Shown piece by piece: positions 36,818 to 45,508 of a DNA stretch of 64,000 nucleotides (position 1 is its first letter; each line of letters opens with the position of its first letter). The translations under genes were made by a program, and so were the position numbers. This DNA is from Sorangium cellulosum So0157-2 (GTDB lineage Bacteria; Myxococcota_A; Polyangia; Polyangiales; Polyangiaceae). The notes under the pieces are model-generated. The model ran no database searches, was not told the DNA's origin, and was given only the letters and a program-made list of their open reading frames with translations. Location of the stretch: positions 4,947,501-5,011,500 of the forward strand of contig NC_021658.1 of NCBI RefSeq assembly GCF_000418325.1, in the 5' to 3' direction.

Positions 36818-38362
36818 ATGACGACCGTCCCCGTGGAGCAGGAAAAGGTGGAGGCGTGCCGCGCGTTTGCCGCCGACATCGCGGACGAGGTGCAGCGCTT
36901 CATCGACCGCCACACCACGGTGGGCGTCGAGCGCACGGTGGCCCGGGCCTATGGCGTGGTCGGCGCCGACGCGGAGGGGACGCCGCTCGTGAACGCGCTC
37001 GTGGAGCGAATCCACAAGGCGGGGCAGCTGGGCCGCGGCGTCGCGTACCACCTCGGCCGGGCGCTCTGCGAGGGCGCCGCCTCGGTGCAGGAGGCGGCCG
37101 AGGCGCTGGCGTTCAGCGAGGCGGCCGACTTCGGCGCGGGCCCGACCGCGGCCGAGGCGCGCGGCGCGATCGAGGCGGCGACGCTCGAGGCGATCGCCCG
37201 GATCGACCGGGCCCGCGAGGAGCGCGAGGCCCACAAGGCGGCGCACCGGGTCGGCGTCGCGCCGCTCAAGTACGTGATCGTCGCGACCGGCAACATCTAC
37301 GACGACGCCGTCCAGGCCAAGGCCGCCGGCTTCGCCGGGGCCGACATCGTCGCCGTGATCCGCGCGACCGCCCAGTCGCTCCTCGATTACGTCCCGGAGG
37401 GGCCGACCACCGAGGGGTACGGCGGCACGTACGCGACCCAGGAGAACTTCCGGATCATCCGCCGCGCCACCGACGAGGCGACCCGCGATACGGGCACGTA
37501 CCTGGCGCAGACGAACTACTCGTCCGGCCTGTGCATGAGCGAGATCGCCTGGATGGCGGCGGTCGAGCGGCTCGACATGCTGCTCAACGACGCGATGTAC
37601 GGGATCCTGTTCCGCGACATCAACATGCAGCGGACGTTCATCGATCAGTACTTCTCCCGCAGGATCATCGCGAGGAGCGGGATCGTCATCAACACGGGAG
37701 AGGACAACTACCTCACGACCGCCGACGCCGTCGAGAAGGCCCACACGGTGCTCGCGTCGCAGTTCATCAACGAGGCGTTCGCCCGGCGCGCGGGCCTGCG
37801 CGAGGAGCAGATGGGCCTCGGCCATGCGTTCGAGATCAACCCCTGGCTCGAGGACAGCCTCCTCTTCGAGCTCGCCCAGGCCCAGCTCGTCCGGCAGATC
37901 TTCGATCGGCACCCGATCAAGTGGATGCCGCCCACGAAGTTCAAGACGGGCGACATCTTCCACAGCCACGTCCACGACGCGATGTTCAACCTCGTCGGGA
38001 TCACGACCGGCCAGTCGATCGAGCTGCTCGGGATGTTCAGCGAGGCGATCCACACACCGCTGCTCATGGACCGGTATCTCTCGCTGAAGAGCGCGCGCTA
38101 CATCTTCACGGCGGCGCGCCACCTCGGCGACGAGATCCAGTGGAAGCCGGGCGGCATCGTCGAGTCGCGCGCCCGCGAGGTCCTCGACAAGGCGCACGCG
38201 CTCCTCGGCGAGGTCGAGCGGGAGACCCTCTGGGACGCGATCGGGCGCGGCGCGTTCGGCGACGTCAAGCGCACGCGCACGGGGGGGAAGGGGTACGCGG
38301 GCGTCGTGGCCCGGCACCCGGAGTACCTGAATCCGGTCCTCGAGGTGCTGGAGCGGTCGTAG
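36818..38362 (+). CDS. kamD: Lysine 5,6-aminomutase alpha subunit
   Basis: 514 aa, the normal length of the alpha subunit. Conserved stretches include ATGNIYDDAVQAKAAGFAGA, the TEGYGGTYATQENFRI segment, AQTNYSSGLCMSEIAWMA and the TGEDNYLTTADAV region, all characteristic of KamD/OraS-type PLP- and adenosylcobalamin-dependent aminomutases. It moves the epsilon amino group of D-lysine or beta-lysine to C5. ATG 36818 is preceded by GGAG; the frame upstream is open only by composition. The beta subunit gene follows 320 bp later, unusually far, with a palindromic repeat between them. Confidence 0.93.
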   Translation: MTTVPVEQEKVEACRAFAADIADEVQRFIDRHTTVGVERTVARAYGVVGADAEGTPLVNALVERIHKAGQLGRGVAYHLGRALCEGAASVQEAAEALAFSEAADFGAGPTAAEARGAIEAATLEAIARIDRAREEREAHKAAHRVGVAPLKYVIVATGNIYDDAVQAKAAGFAGADIVAVIRATAQSLLDYVPEGPTTEGYGGTYATQENFRIIRRATDEATRDTGTYLAQTNYSSGLCMSEIAWMAAVERLDMLLNDAMYGILFRDINMQRTFIDQYFSRRIIARSGIVINTGEDNYLTTADAVEKAHTVLASQFINEAFARRAGLREEQMGLGHAFEINPWLEDSLLFELAQAQLVRQIFDRHPIKWMPPTKFKTGDIFHSHVHDAMFNLVGITTGQSIELLGMFSEAIHTPLLMDRYLSLKSARYIFTAARHLGDEIQWKPGGIVESRAREVLDKAHALLGEVERETLWDAIGRGAFGDVKRTRTGGKGYAGVVARHPEYLNPVLEVLERS

Positions 38363-38412
38363 GTCGCCCCGCCTCCCCGTGCTGGCGGGGCGGAGCGACG
38401 GAACGGAGAGAA

Positions 38413-38485
38413 AACCGCCAAGACACCAAGGACGCCAGGAGAACCCGAGATCTCCCATCTCGGCGTCCTTGGTGTCTTGGCGGTT
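38413..38485. repeat. Perfect 24-bp inverted-repeat element between kamD and kamE
   Basis: Left arm 38413-38436 (AACCGCCAAGACACCAAGG and on) and right arm 38462-38485 are perfectly complementary; the 25-base interior can form a smaller hairpin (GAGAT/ATCTC). It shares the CGCCAAG vocabulary with the element at 31606-31682. Located 51 bp after kamD and 198 bp before kamE. Confidence 0.9.
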
Positions 38486-38682
38486 CTTCTTCCGCATGTT
38501 CCGGCTCCGGACGGGAGCTGGCCCCGGAAGCCACCTCACTGACGTCTTCAAAAGGCATTCTCCCCTGTGTTCGCGAGCCGCTGCTCGCCCTCTCGGTCGC
38601 GCGATGGCCCTGGCCACGCGAGGCCGCCCGGCGCTACTGTTGATGGGGATCGGCCCTTCCGCCCCGTGACACCGAGGTGAGC

Positions 38683-39417
38683 ATGACCCAGCGAAACATC
38701 CTGCGTGCGTATGGCGACCGCGAGGGCGACGGGATGGTCCAGATGTCGTTCACCCTCCGCGTCCTGCCGGGCGACCGCGCGCGCGAGGCGGCGAAGCGCT
38801 TCGCGGAGGCGCACGGGCTGCGCGAGCCCCTGGTCACGGCCATGGAGCAGGCCAGCCGGGAGCACACCTATTTCGTCATCTACGGCCACTCCCAGCACGG
38901 GGTCGACACCTCGGACATCGAGGTGGAGGAGCTCGCGGCTCAGCCCCTCACGCGCGACCAGATCGAGGAACAGGCGAAGAAGCTCGGCCGCAAGATCGTG
39001 GTCGTGGGCGCCTGCACCGGCAGCGACGCGCACACCGTGGGGATCGACGCGATCCTGAACTACAAGGGCTTCGCCGGAGAGAAGGGCCTCGAGAGCTTCA
39101 AGTGCTTCGACGCCCACAACCTCGGCGCGCAGGTCGAGAACGCCGAGCTCTGCGAGCGGGCCAAGGCGCTCGGCGCCGACGCGATCCTGGTCTCGCAGGT
39201 GATCACGCAGCGGAACTGCCACAAGGAGAACGCGGCGGCCCTCGTCGAGATGGCGACGCGCCAGGGCTTCCGAGACAAGGTGATCCTGCTCCTCGGCGGC
39301 CCGCGCATCGACCACAACCTCGCCGTCGAGCTCGGCTTCGACGCCGGCTTCGGCCCCGGCACGAAGCCGATCACCGTGGCGTCGTTCCTCGTCGAGCGCC
39401 TCGTGGGGAGGGTCTAG
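38683..39417 (+). CDS. kamE: Lysine 5,6-aminomutase beta subunit (cobalamin-binding)
   Basis: 244 aa. The B12-binding DxHxxG motif is seen in GSDAHTVGIDAI, with downstream SQVITQRN and LLLGGPRIDHNLA segments of the cobalamin-binding Rossmann domain. The lysine in AILNYKGFAGEKG sits where the PLP-binding Lys of this family is found. The N-terminal domain (residues 1-100) is the dimerisation part. ATG 38683 has GAGG five bases upstream; GTG 38677 would add two residues. Works with KamD; no lysine 2,3-aminomutase or downstream 3,5-diaminohexanoate genes are in the window. Confidence 0.93.
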   Translation: MTQRNILRAYGDREGDGMVQMSFTLRVLPGDRAREAAKRFAEAHGLREPLVTAMEQASREHTYFVIYGHSQHGVDTSDIEVEELAAQPLTRDQIEEQAKKLGRKIVVVGACTGSDAHTVGIDAILNYKGFAGEKGLESFKCFDAHNLGAQVENAELCERAKALGADAILVSQVITQRNCHKENAAALVEMATRQGFRDKVILLLGGPRIDHNLAVELGFDAGFGPGTKPITVASFLVERLVGRV

Positions 39418-39464
39418 GGGGCAGGCGACGCGCCGGCGGGCGGCAGGCGGCGATCAGGCGGCGA

Positions 39465-40277
39465 TCAGGCGACGAGCAGGTGGTAGGCGGCCGAGAGCTC
39501 GGCGAACCGCGCGGTGCGATGGTCGCGCTCGCCGGGCTGCGACGCGCCCCGGTCGGGGTGCAGGACGGCGGCGAGGCGGCGGAAGCTGCGGCGGATCTCG
39601 GCCTCGGTCGCGCCCTCGCGCAGGCCGAGCACCTCGAGGGCCCGGCGGCGCGGCTCGTCCACCCGGGCGGCGCGCGGCGCGCTCGACGGCCCGCCGCGCG
39701 GAGGCGCGCTCGATGACGATGCGCCGCTCGACGCCCCGCCGCGCGCGGCGCCCGCGCTCGCGGCGCGCCGGTAGCGATCCCGCGCGCGCGGGCGGCCGTG
39801 GAGGAAGTCGCTCGGCGAGAGCGGGCCGGTCTGCCGCAGCGATGCGGCGAGCGGCCTCGCGGTGTGGAAGCAGATGGTCGCCTCCTCGATGGCGAAGAGC
39901 GCCTCGAGGCGGGCGCGGAGCTGGATGCGGAGCGCGCGCTCGACCGCGCTCTCGGGGATGAGCCCCGCGGCCACGAGCACCTCGCCGGTCCGGCGCCCCC
40001 GGTGCGCGGCGACGAGCGCGGCGAGCCGCTGGATCGACGGCTCGGGCGCCGAGCCCTCCCGCGCGAGGATCTCGCCGAGCCGCGGCACCCGGAGCGGCGT
40101 CTCGACGGCCGTCACCAGGCCGGAGAAGAGCTGGATCCTGTGCTGCCGGCCAGGCACCGTGGAGCCGCTCGGCGTCCGGAGCTCGCAGAGCTCCAGGAGC
40201 CCGGTGGTCCTCTCGCGGTAAAGCGCGCCGAGCAGGTCTCCCAGGGTCGACGTGGAAAGGCGGCTGGGCAGTTGCAT
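39465..40277 (-). CDS. DUF4388 protein with C-terminal J domain
   Basis: 270 aa. N-terminal DUF4388/PatA-like region (STLGDLLGALYRERTTGLLE; RIQLFSGLVTAVETPL; a repeat-like GEVLVAAGLIPESAVERAL helix pair), a Ser/Gly/Ala-rich linker (about 165-205), then a J domain (ALEVLGLREGATEAEIRRSF, HPD in VLHPDRG). DUF4388 proteins occur in myxobacterial signalling; the J domain would recruit DnaK. The start at 40277 matches the domain start. Convergent with kamE. Confidence 0.82.
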   Translation of the reverse strand: MQLPSRLSTSTLGDLLGALYRERTTGLLELCELRTPSGSTVPGRQHRIQLFSGLVTAVETPLRVPRLGEILAREGSAPEPSIQRLAALVAAHRGRRTGEVLVAAGLIPESAVERALRIQLRARLEALFAIEEATICFHTARPLAASLRQTGPLSPSDFLHGRPRARDRYRRAASAGAARGGASSGASSSSAPPRGGPSSAPRAARVDEPRRRALEVLGLREGATEAEIRRSFRRLAAVLHPDRGASQPGERDHRTARFAELSAAYHLLVA

Positions 40278-40338
40278 CGCGATCGCCGCGTTATCATCGC
40301 CGCCCGCGATCGGGCAAAGAAGCGGCGCGGCGCGGGCA

Positions 40339-40420
40339 GGCGGCCGACGTACGCGTGCGGTAGGCGCGCAGGCGCCGCCGCCGGAAGGGCCCGCTCGCGC
40401 GTGCGTACACGTCGGCCGCC
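40339..40420. promoter_or_regulatory. Inverted repeat upstream of the SDR gene
   Basis: GGCGGCCGACGT at 40339-40350 and its exact complement ACGTCGGCCGCC at 40409-40420 (12 bp each, 58 bp apart) lie in the 285-bp gap between the divergent DUF4388-J and SDR genes. Possibly a looping or cooperative binding site. Confidence 0.5.
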
Positions 40421-40430
40421 CGCCCGCCGG

Positions 40431-40491
40431 CGCGCACGAATGTGCGCCCGGGTCGCGGCCCGCGCGCACGAATGTGCGCCCAGGTCGCGGC
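40431..40491 (+). promoter_or_regulatory. Tandem palindromic operator-like repeats
   Basis: Two copies of a segment beginning CGCGCACGAATGTGCGCCC (40431-40459 and 40463-40491, 32-bp period) differ at one base. Each contains the palindrome GCGCAC-GAAT-GTGCGC (40432-40447 and 40464-40479). They are 70-130 bp upstream of the SDR start, the right place for an operator of a dimeric regulator. Confidence 0.65.
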
Positions 40492-40562
40492 ACGCTGTGC
40501 GAAGCTCCGCGCGAAAACGGCCCGGCGCGGCGCGCCGGCGCGCGGATCAGGAGGACTCTGCG

Positions 40563-41408
40563 ATGGGCTTGCTCGACGGAAAGGTCGCGATCATCACGGG
40601 AGCCGGCGGCGGGATCGGCCGCGAGGAGGCGCTGCTCTTCGCCCGGGAGGGCGCGAAGGTCGTCGTCAACGATCTCGGCGGCGCGCGCGACGGGTCAGGA
40701 TCGAGCGACGCGATGGCGGCGCAGGTCGCGGAGGAGATCCGGGCCGCGGGCGGGCAGGCCGCGCCGAGCTTCGACGACGTGGCGACCCCCGAGGGCGCGG
40801 CGAGGATCGTGAAGACCGCCGTCGACGCGTTCGGCAGGGTCGACATCCTGGTGAACAACGCGGGCATCCTCCGCGACAAGACGCTCCTCAAGATGGATGA
40901 GGGGATGTGGGACGCGGTCATCGCCGTTCACCTGAAGGGGACGTTCCTGTGCACGCAGGCCGCCGCGAAGCAGATGGTCGGGCAGGGCGAGGGGGGCCGG
41001 ATCGTGAACACCACGAGCGTCTCGGGGATGCTCGGCAACTTCGGACAGGCCAACTACGCGGCTGCCAAGGCCGGCATCTACGGGCTCACCCGCACCGCCG
41101 CGATCGAGCTGCAGAAGCAGCGGATCACCGTCAACGCGGTCGCGCCCATCGCCAAGACCCGCATGACGGAGGATCTGCCCATGTTCCAGTCGGCCGGCGA
41201 CACGCTCACGCCGGCGCACGTCGCGCCCGCGGCGCTGTTCCTCGCGTCCGACCTGTGCGCCGACCGGACCGGCAACGTCCTCGCCGTCGCCGGCGCGCAG
41301 ATGTACATTTACAAGGTCGTTCAGAGCCCCGGAAAGTTCAAGGACGAGGGCGGTGTCTGGACGGCGCAGGAGATCGCGGAGCACTGGGACGCGATCAACA
41401 AGCTCTGA
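40563..41408 (+). CDS. Short-chain dehydrogenase, 3-hydroxyacyl-CoA dehydrogenase type
   Basis: 281 aa. Cofactor loop TGAGGGIG with a following Asp in VVVNDLGGARDG (favouring NAD), NNAG motif, catalytic Ser in NTTSVSG and YxxxK in YAAAK. The insertion after the second strand and the C-terminal extension resemble the (3R)-hydroxyacyl-CoA dehydrogenase domain of peroxisomal multifunctional enzyme 2, suggesting a role in fatty acid or steroid side-chain oxidation. ATG 40563 has AGGAGG eight bases upstream. Preceded by paired palindromic repeats and followed by a 23-bp hairpin. Confidence 0.9.
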   Translation: MGLLDGKVAIITGAGGGIGREEALLFAREGAKVVVNDLGGARDGSGSSDAMAAQVAEEIRAAGGQAAPSFDDVATPEGAARIVKTAVDAFGRVDILVNNAGILRDKTLLKMDEGMWDAVIAVHLKGTFLCTQAAAKQMVGQGEGGRIVNTTSVSGMLGNFGQANYAAAKAGIYGLTRTAAIELQKQRITVNAVAPIAKTRMTEDLPMFQSAGDTLTPAHVAPAALFLASDLCADRTGNVLAVAGAQMYIYKVVQSPGKFKDEGGVWTAQEIAEHWDAINKL

Positions 41409-41443
41409 TCGCGCCGTCCGCGGAGCGCGCGGCGCCGAGGGCG

Positions 41444-41502
41444 GCGCGCACGAGGCCCGCGAGCGCGCCGCCCGGGGCTGCGCTCGCGGGCCTCGTGCGC
41501 GC
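41444..41502 (+). terminator. Very stable hairpin after the SDR gene
   Basis: Perfect 23-bp arms 41444-41466 and 41480-41502 with a 13-base loop, 35 bp after the SDR stop. No T tract. Terminator or transcript-stabilising structure. Confidence 0.7.
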
Positions 41503-41777
41503 GCGGGGTGGGTGCGCGCGCGGGCCGCGCCGCTCGCGCGGCGGCGGACGCGGCAGAAGCGAGGGCCCGGCGCGCGCCGACCGTTGCTGTGCTGATCCCC
41601 GGATGCTAGGTTCGAGGCGCTTCCTGGGTGCGCTTTTCGCATCGGCGTACTGGCGTACTGTTCGAGCAGATCGTTTACGCGGAGTCTGGAGGTGCCACCG
41701 GTGACCGTCGTTCGCTGCTGTTCCGGCTGCGCCACATCGCGCGGTGCGGCCTCTGCGGCGCGGAGGCGCTGAGCACC

Positions 41778-43692
41778 ATGTCGCGCGACGCCGCCCACAT
41801 CCCGCTCGCCCTGTGGGTCTGCGCGGCGATCGTGGCGCACATGGCGGGCGGCGGGGGCGCGGTCGAGGTGGCGCAGGTCATCGAGGATCGGGCGCAGCTC
41901 CGCCGGATGGTCCACGCGGTGCGGGAGGGCCTCCGTCCGGCCGACACGACGTTCGAGGTGCTGACCGACGGCGTGGCGGCGACGCCGCCTCCCGCCCCGC
42001 TGGCGCCGCCGGAGCGATCGCCGGACGGTGAGCCCGACGAGGACGCGCCGCCCGAGCCGCAGCAGAAGCCCGAGCCGACCAAGGCGGAGCCGCCGCCGCG
42101 GAAGCCGCAAAAGGCGGAGCCGCCGCGCCAGGCGAAGGCGCCGCCCAAGCCGGAGCCGCCCAAGGAAGAGGTGGCCAAGGTCGTGCCGGTCCAGCCGGCG
42201 CCGCCGCCGCCGCCGCTGCCGGCGGATCGACGGATCGCCGTCCGCCAGCACGTCGAGAAGAACCAGGAAGACAACCCCGAGGCGAACCGGATCGCGGACG
42301 ACGCCAACAAGGTCGCCGAGGAGACCATGGCGCAGATCCGCTCGAAGGATCAGGACGATCCCGCGCCCACGCCCGGGAGCCCGAGCGGCCCGCGGGGGCC
42401 GGCGGACAAGGTCGGCGACAGCGACCACGATCACAGCGGCCACAGCGAGGAGCGCGCCGGCAACGAGCAGCACGCGCCCGGCGAGAAGAGCCCCGACAGC
42501 GAGAGCGCGGAGCACCACAGCCCGCCGTCCCCGGCGCAGGCCGCGCAGGCGCCTCGAGCGGCGCCGCCGCAGAGCGTCCCGGGCGCGACCGGCGGCGGCC
42601 GCGTGGCGCAGGCGCTCCCGTCGAGAGGTTCGGAGAGGCCGAGTCGCTCCACGCCGGAGCGTTTTGCCACAGTGTCGCATCTCTCACCGTGCCTAGCCCT
42701 CCACGCTGGCCACGCTGAATCGAGACGCACACCACGGCTTCGCTCGAGAGCGCCGCGCGCGCCGCGCCCGCGTGGCGCAGGCGCCCGCCGCGCCGGCGGC
42801 GGAGAGGGGCGCCGCGGGCGGCTCGGGCCCGGCGTCGCCCGAGGTCGTCGACAGCCCGCGCACGGGCTACACGCTCAACCCGGCGAACCCGGGCGGCGAC
42901 GGCAAGAGCCGCGTCGCCGGGAAGAAGGCGACGCCGCAGCCCTACGAGAGCCCGGTCCGCGTCGGCTCGATCGGCCTCGGCGCGCCAGGGCTGCCCGGCG
43001 GGCCCAACCTCAACCTGAACATGGCCGGCGTGCAGGCGGCCGTGGGCAACGAGAAGCTCAGGGCGGAGCGGGCCTCGGACGGCGCGTCCCGCAAGAGCGC
43101 GCACCGGGGCTCGTGGGAGACGACGGACAAGTGGAAGAAGTGGCGCGCCGCGATCGAGAACTACGACCCTTCGGTCAAGCCCGGCAACCAGACGTCCCTC
43201 AACGCCGCGCGGGTGCCGTTCGCGACGTACATCAACATGATCCACAACCGGCTCCACCCGATCTTCGCGGAGGAGTTCCTGGCGTCGCTCGAGAGCCTGC
43301 CCTCGGGGCACGCGTTCAACCAGAATCGGGTCACGCACCTGGAGATCGTGCTGAACAAGGACAGCGGCAGCATCGTGCGCCTCGGGGTCACGAAGCCGAG
43401 CGGCATGACGGCGTTCGACATGGTCGCGCTCAACTCGGTGCACCGCGCGTCGCCGTTCGGAAAGGCGCCGGACGCGATCGTCTCACCCGACGGCAACGTG
43501 TACTTGCACTGGGAGTTCCACAGGGATCCGTACGACGCGTGCTCCACCCGCAACGCCCGCCCCTTCCTGCTGAAGGCGGCGTCCGACGCCGCACCGGTCG
43601 CGCCGGCGCCGGTGCGCAGGGCGCCGCGTCCCGTCCCGGGCGACGAGAAGACGCTGGCGCCGCCTGGACCGCTGCTTCCGCTCCGTCGTTAG
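41778..43692 (+). pseudogene. TonB-like energy transducer, apparently interrupted by a 169-bp insertion
   Basis: Two reading frames together make one TonB-like protein. From ATG 41778: a membrane span (PLALWVCAAIVAHMAGG), a helical segment, then a long Pro/Lys/Glu-rich periplasmic linker up to about base 42615. From about 42769 in the +1 frame: a linker, then a TonB C-terminal domain (RLHPIFAEEFLASLESLP; HLEIVLNKDSGSIVRLGVTK; FDMVALNSVHRASPF; LHWEFHR). The frames join if 169 bp between two in-register 16-bp repeats are removed, giving 581 residues; with the insert the second frame is closed by TAG 42694. Either a real inactivation, two separate genes, or a sequence error. Confidence 0.6.
42600..42784 (+). 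repeat. Insert flanked by 16-bp direct repeats in the TonB-like gene
   Basis: CGCGTGGCGCAGGCGC at 42600-42615 recurs at 42769-42784. Both copies are codon-aligned in their respective frames (Arg-Val-Ala-Gln-Ala). The 153 bp between are less GC-rich than the surroundings and show no transposase and no clear terminal inverted repeats. Confidence 0.75.
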
Positions 43693-43736
43693 GTCCCGGC
43701 TCTGCACCGGGACCGCGGCGATGTATCCTCGGCGGC

Positions 43737-44240
43737 ATGTCGAAGGATTCCGACGCGGCCGTTCAAGTGACCAACGCGCGCATCGAGGCGGCGCTCGCGG
43801 ATTCTCCGGCGTTCACCCGGATCGAGCCGCATTTTTATGTGGTCCGCCAGGGGACGGCGTATGTCTACCTGCACGTCCTGCCCTGGGTGCCGGATCGCGC
43901 GCTCGTGCGGCTCGTGGCGCAGCTCGCCCGCGGCGTCGAGATGACGCCGGATCTCGCGATGAAGCTGCTTCGCCTGAACGCGCGCATCCGCTTCGGCGCG
44001 TTCGGCTACGTCGCGCAGGGCTCGTGTGTGGTCATCGTACATACGCTCCTCGGCGGCGAGACGCTCGACGCCGACGAGATCCTGGTCGCCCTCCGCGATC
44101 TGTCGGTGCTCGCGGACGAGTACGACGACCGCATCGTCGAGGAGGCCGGCGGCCAGCGGATGCAGGACCTGATCGACGCCTCGGCGACCGCCGCGGTCTT
44201 CACCGATCTGGACGCCCCCCGCGCCTGGGATAAGGGCTGA
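43737..44240 (+). CDS. YbjN/CesT-like chaperone-fold protein
   Basis: 167 aa. The pattern of an N-terminal helix, paired strands (HFYVVRQGTAYVYLHVLPW), LVRLVAQLARGVEMTPDLAMKLLRLNARIRFG and a second strand set (VVIVHTLLGGETLDADEILV) matches the YbjN/type III secretion chaperone-like fold. In myxobacteria such proteins are common and have no fixed role. ATG 43737 lies 44 bp after the TonB-like gene; because the first TonB frame has no stop, a false 870-codon ORF runs through both. Next gene begins 20 bp later. Confidence 0.75.
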   Translation: MSKDSDAAVQVTNARIEAALADSPAFTRIEPHFYVVRQGTAYVYLHVLPWVPDRALVRLVAQLARGVEMTPDLAMKLLRLNARIRFGAFGYVAQGSCVVIVHTLLGGETLDADEILVALRDLSVLADEYDDRIVEEAGGQRMQDLIDASATAAVFTDLDAPRAWDKG

Positions 44241-44260
44241 GCGACGGGCCCTCTTCTTCA

Positions 44261-45508
44261 ATGCTCCTCAACATCGACCTTCCCCCCGAAGCCCCTCCTC
44301 CCTCCGCAGCACCGGACCCCGCTCCCTCGCCCCGCCGCGAGGAGGGCGGCGACGCCCCGCCCGCCGAAGGGCGCGCGTCGTCCCCCGAGCGCGCCGAAGG
44401 TCGCGCGTCGTCCCCCGCGCGGCCGCCGCTCGGCGGCCTGCCCGTGCTCCGGCTGATCCGGCCGCTCGCCGTCCTCGCCCTGCTCGCGATGATCCTCGGC
44501 CGCATGCTCGCGCCCGCGATGGTCGGCCTCGCGGTGGGCATCGAGCGCGCCGCGCGCACCGTCGAGCTCGCCGGCGCAGGCGCCTCGCAGCTCTTCGCGA
44601 TCGGCGCGATCGTCACCGCGATGGCGCTGATCGGCGCGGTCGTGCGGAGCCGCGTCCCGTACGCGCTGCGGATCGCCGCGATCGTCGCGGGCAGCTTCGT
44701 CATCCTCGTCGTCCTGCACGCGACCGTGCAGCGCGTGCCCGATCTCTCCGCCGCGCTGATCGGCGTGAGCGCGGCGATCCTCGCCGTCGGCAGCGCCTGG
44801 GAGGCGCTCCGCGTCCCGTTCATGCGGCCGGTCGCGGCCGCGCTCGGGCTCGTCGGCGCCTCCGCGCTCGTGCGCCTCACCGGCGTCCTCCTCGCCGTCT
44901 GGGCGAACGACCGCGGCTCGAAGGCGCTCGCCGGCGCGACCAGCTCGGTGGCGACGGCCGCGTTCGCGCTCGACGCGCTGGCCGTCCTCGTGGCGACGGT
45001 CGCGCTCGGCGCCGGCCGCGAGGCGCGCCCGCGCGAGGCCGAGCCGCCGCGGCCGCGCCTCGTCAGCCCGCTCTCGCTCGCGGCGCTCGCCTCGGCGCTG
45101 CTCGCCACCCGGGCGGCGCTCGCGGGCGCCTCCGACGACGCGTCCGTGGTCGAGGCGCTCGTCCGCCGCGCGCTCGACCGGCTGCTCACGCGCCCCGCGC
45201 CGGTCGTGCCGCTCTCGATGCAGCTCTTCGCCGCCGCGCTCGCGGTGGTGGTCGTCGCGCTCGCGCTCATCGCGCCGCCGCGGCTGCCCGCGCTCGGCGG
45301 CGCGCTCGCGCTGCTGCTCGTCGCGCGCAGCGCCCCCGAGGTGCCGCTCGGCGCGCTGTCGCTGGTGATCGCCGCCCTCTGCGTCGCGCTCGCCGCGCGC
45401 GACGAGCGGGGCTTCTGGGCGGCCGTGCTCGCGACCGAGCGCGAGCGCCCCTCGAGCGCGCTCCCGGGCGCCGGGAAACCGGACGCGACCGGGGGCGCGT
45501 CCGGTTGA
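44261..45508 (+). CDS. Polytopic membrane protein, unknown
   Basis: 415 aa. Residues 1-60 are hydrophilic, Pro/Glu/Arg-rich, with GRASSP duplicated (DNA repeat near 44370-44425). From residue 64 on there are about eight or nine hydrophobic segments (for example LIRPLAVLALLAMILG, LFAIGAIVTAMALIGAVV, ALLLVARSAPEVPLG). No recognised family. The start has no strong ribosome binding site and may be coupled to the gene 20 bp upstream. A hairpin overlaps the stop. Confidence 0.65.
   Translation: MLLNIDLPPEAPPPSAAPDPAPSPRREEGGDAPPAEGRASSPERAEGRASSPARPPLGGLPVLRLIRPLAVLALLAMILGRMLAPAMVGLAVGIERAARTVELAGAGASQLFAIGAIVTAMALIGAVVRSRVPYALRIAAIVAGSFVILVVLHATVQRVPDLSAALIGVSAAILAVGSAWEALRVPFMRPVAAALGLVGASALVRLTGVLLAVWANDRGSKALAGATSSVATAAFALDALAVLVATVALGAGREARPREAEPPRPRLVSPLSLAALASALLATRAALAGASDDASVVEALVRRALDRLLTRPAPVVPLSMQLFAAALAVVVVALALIAPPRLPALGGALALLLVARSAPEVPLGALSLVIAALCVALAARDERGFWAAVLATERERPSSALPGAGKPDATGGASG
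45477..45506 (+). terminator. Hairpin overlapping the stop of the membrane protein gene
   Basis: AACCGGACGCG at 45477-45487 pairs with CGCGTCCGGTT at 45496-45506 across an eight-base loop; the stop codon TGA begins within the right arm. Likely terminator. Confidence 0.6.

Noticed and set aside
42616..42768. Insertion sequence in the TonB-like gene
   Set aside because: No transposase and no clear terminal inverted repeats; reported only as an insert flanked by direct repeats.
41628..44240. A single 870-codon gene covering the TonB-like and YbjN-like regions
   Set aside because: Its middle part (about 42620-43730) is low-complexity shadow sequence opposite a clear TonB C-terminal domain in the +1 frame; the C-terminal part is a separate gene with its own ATG at 43737.
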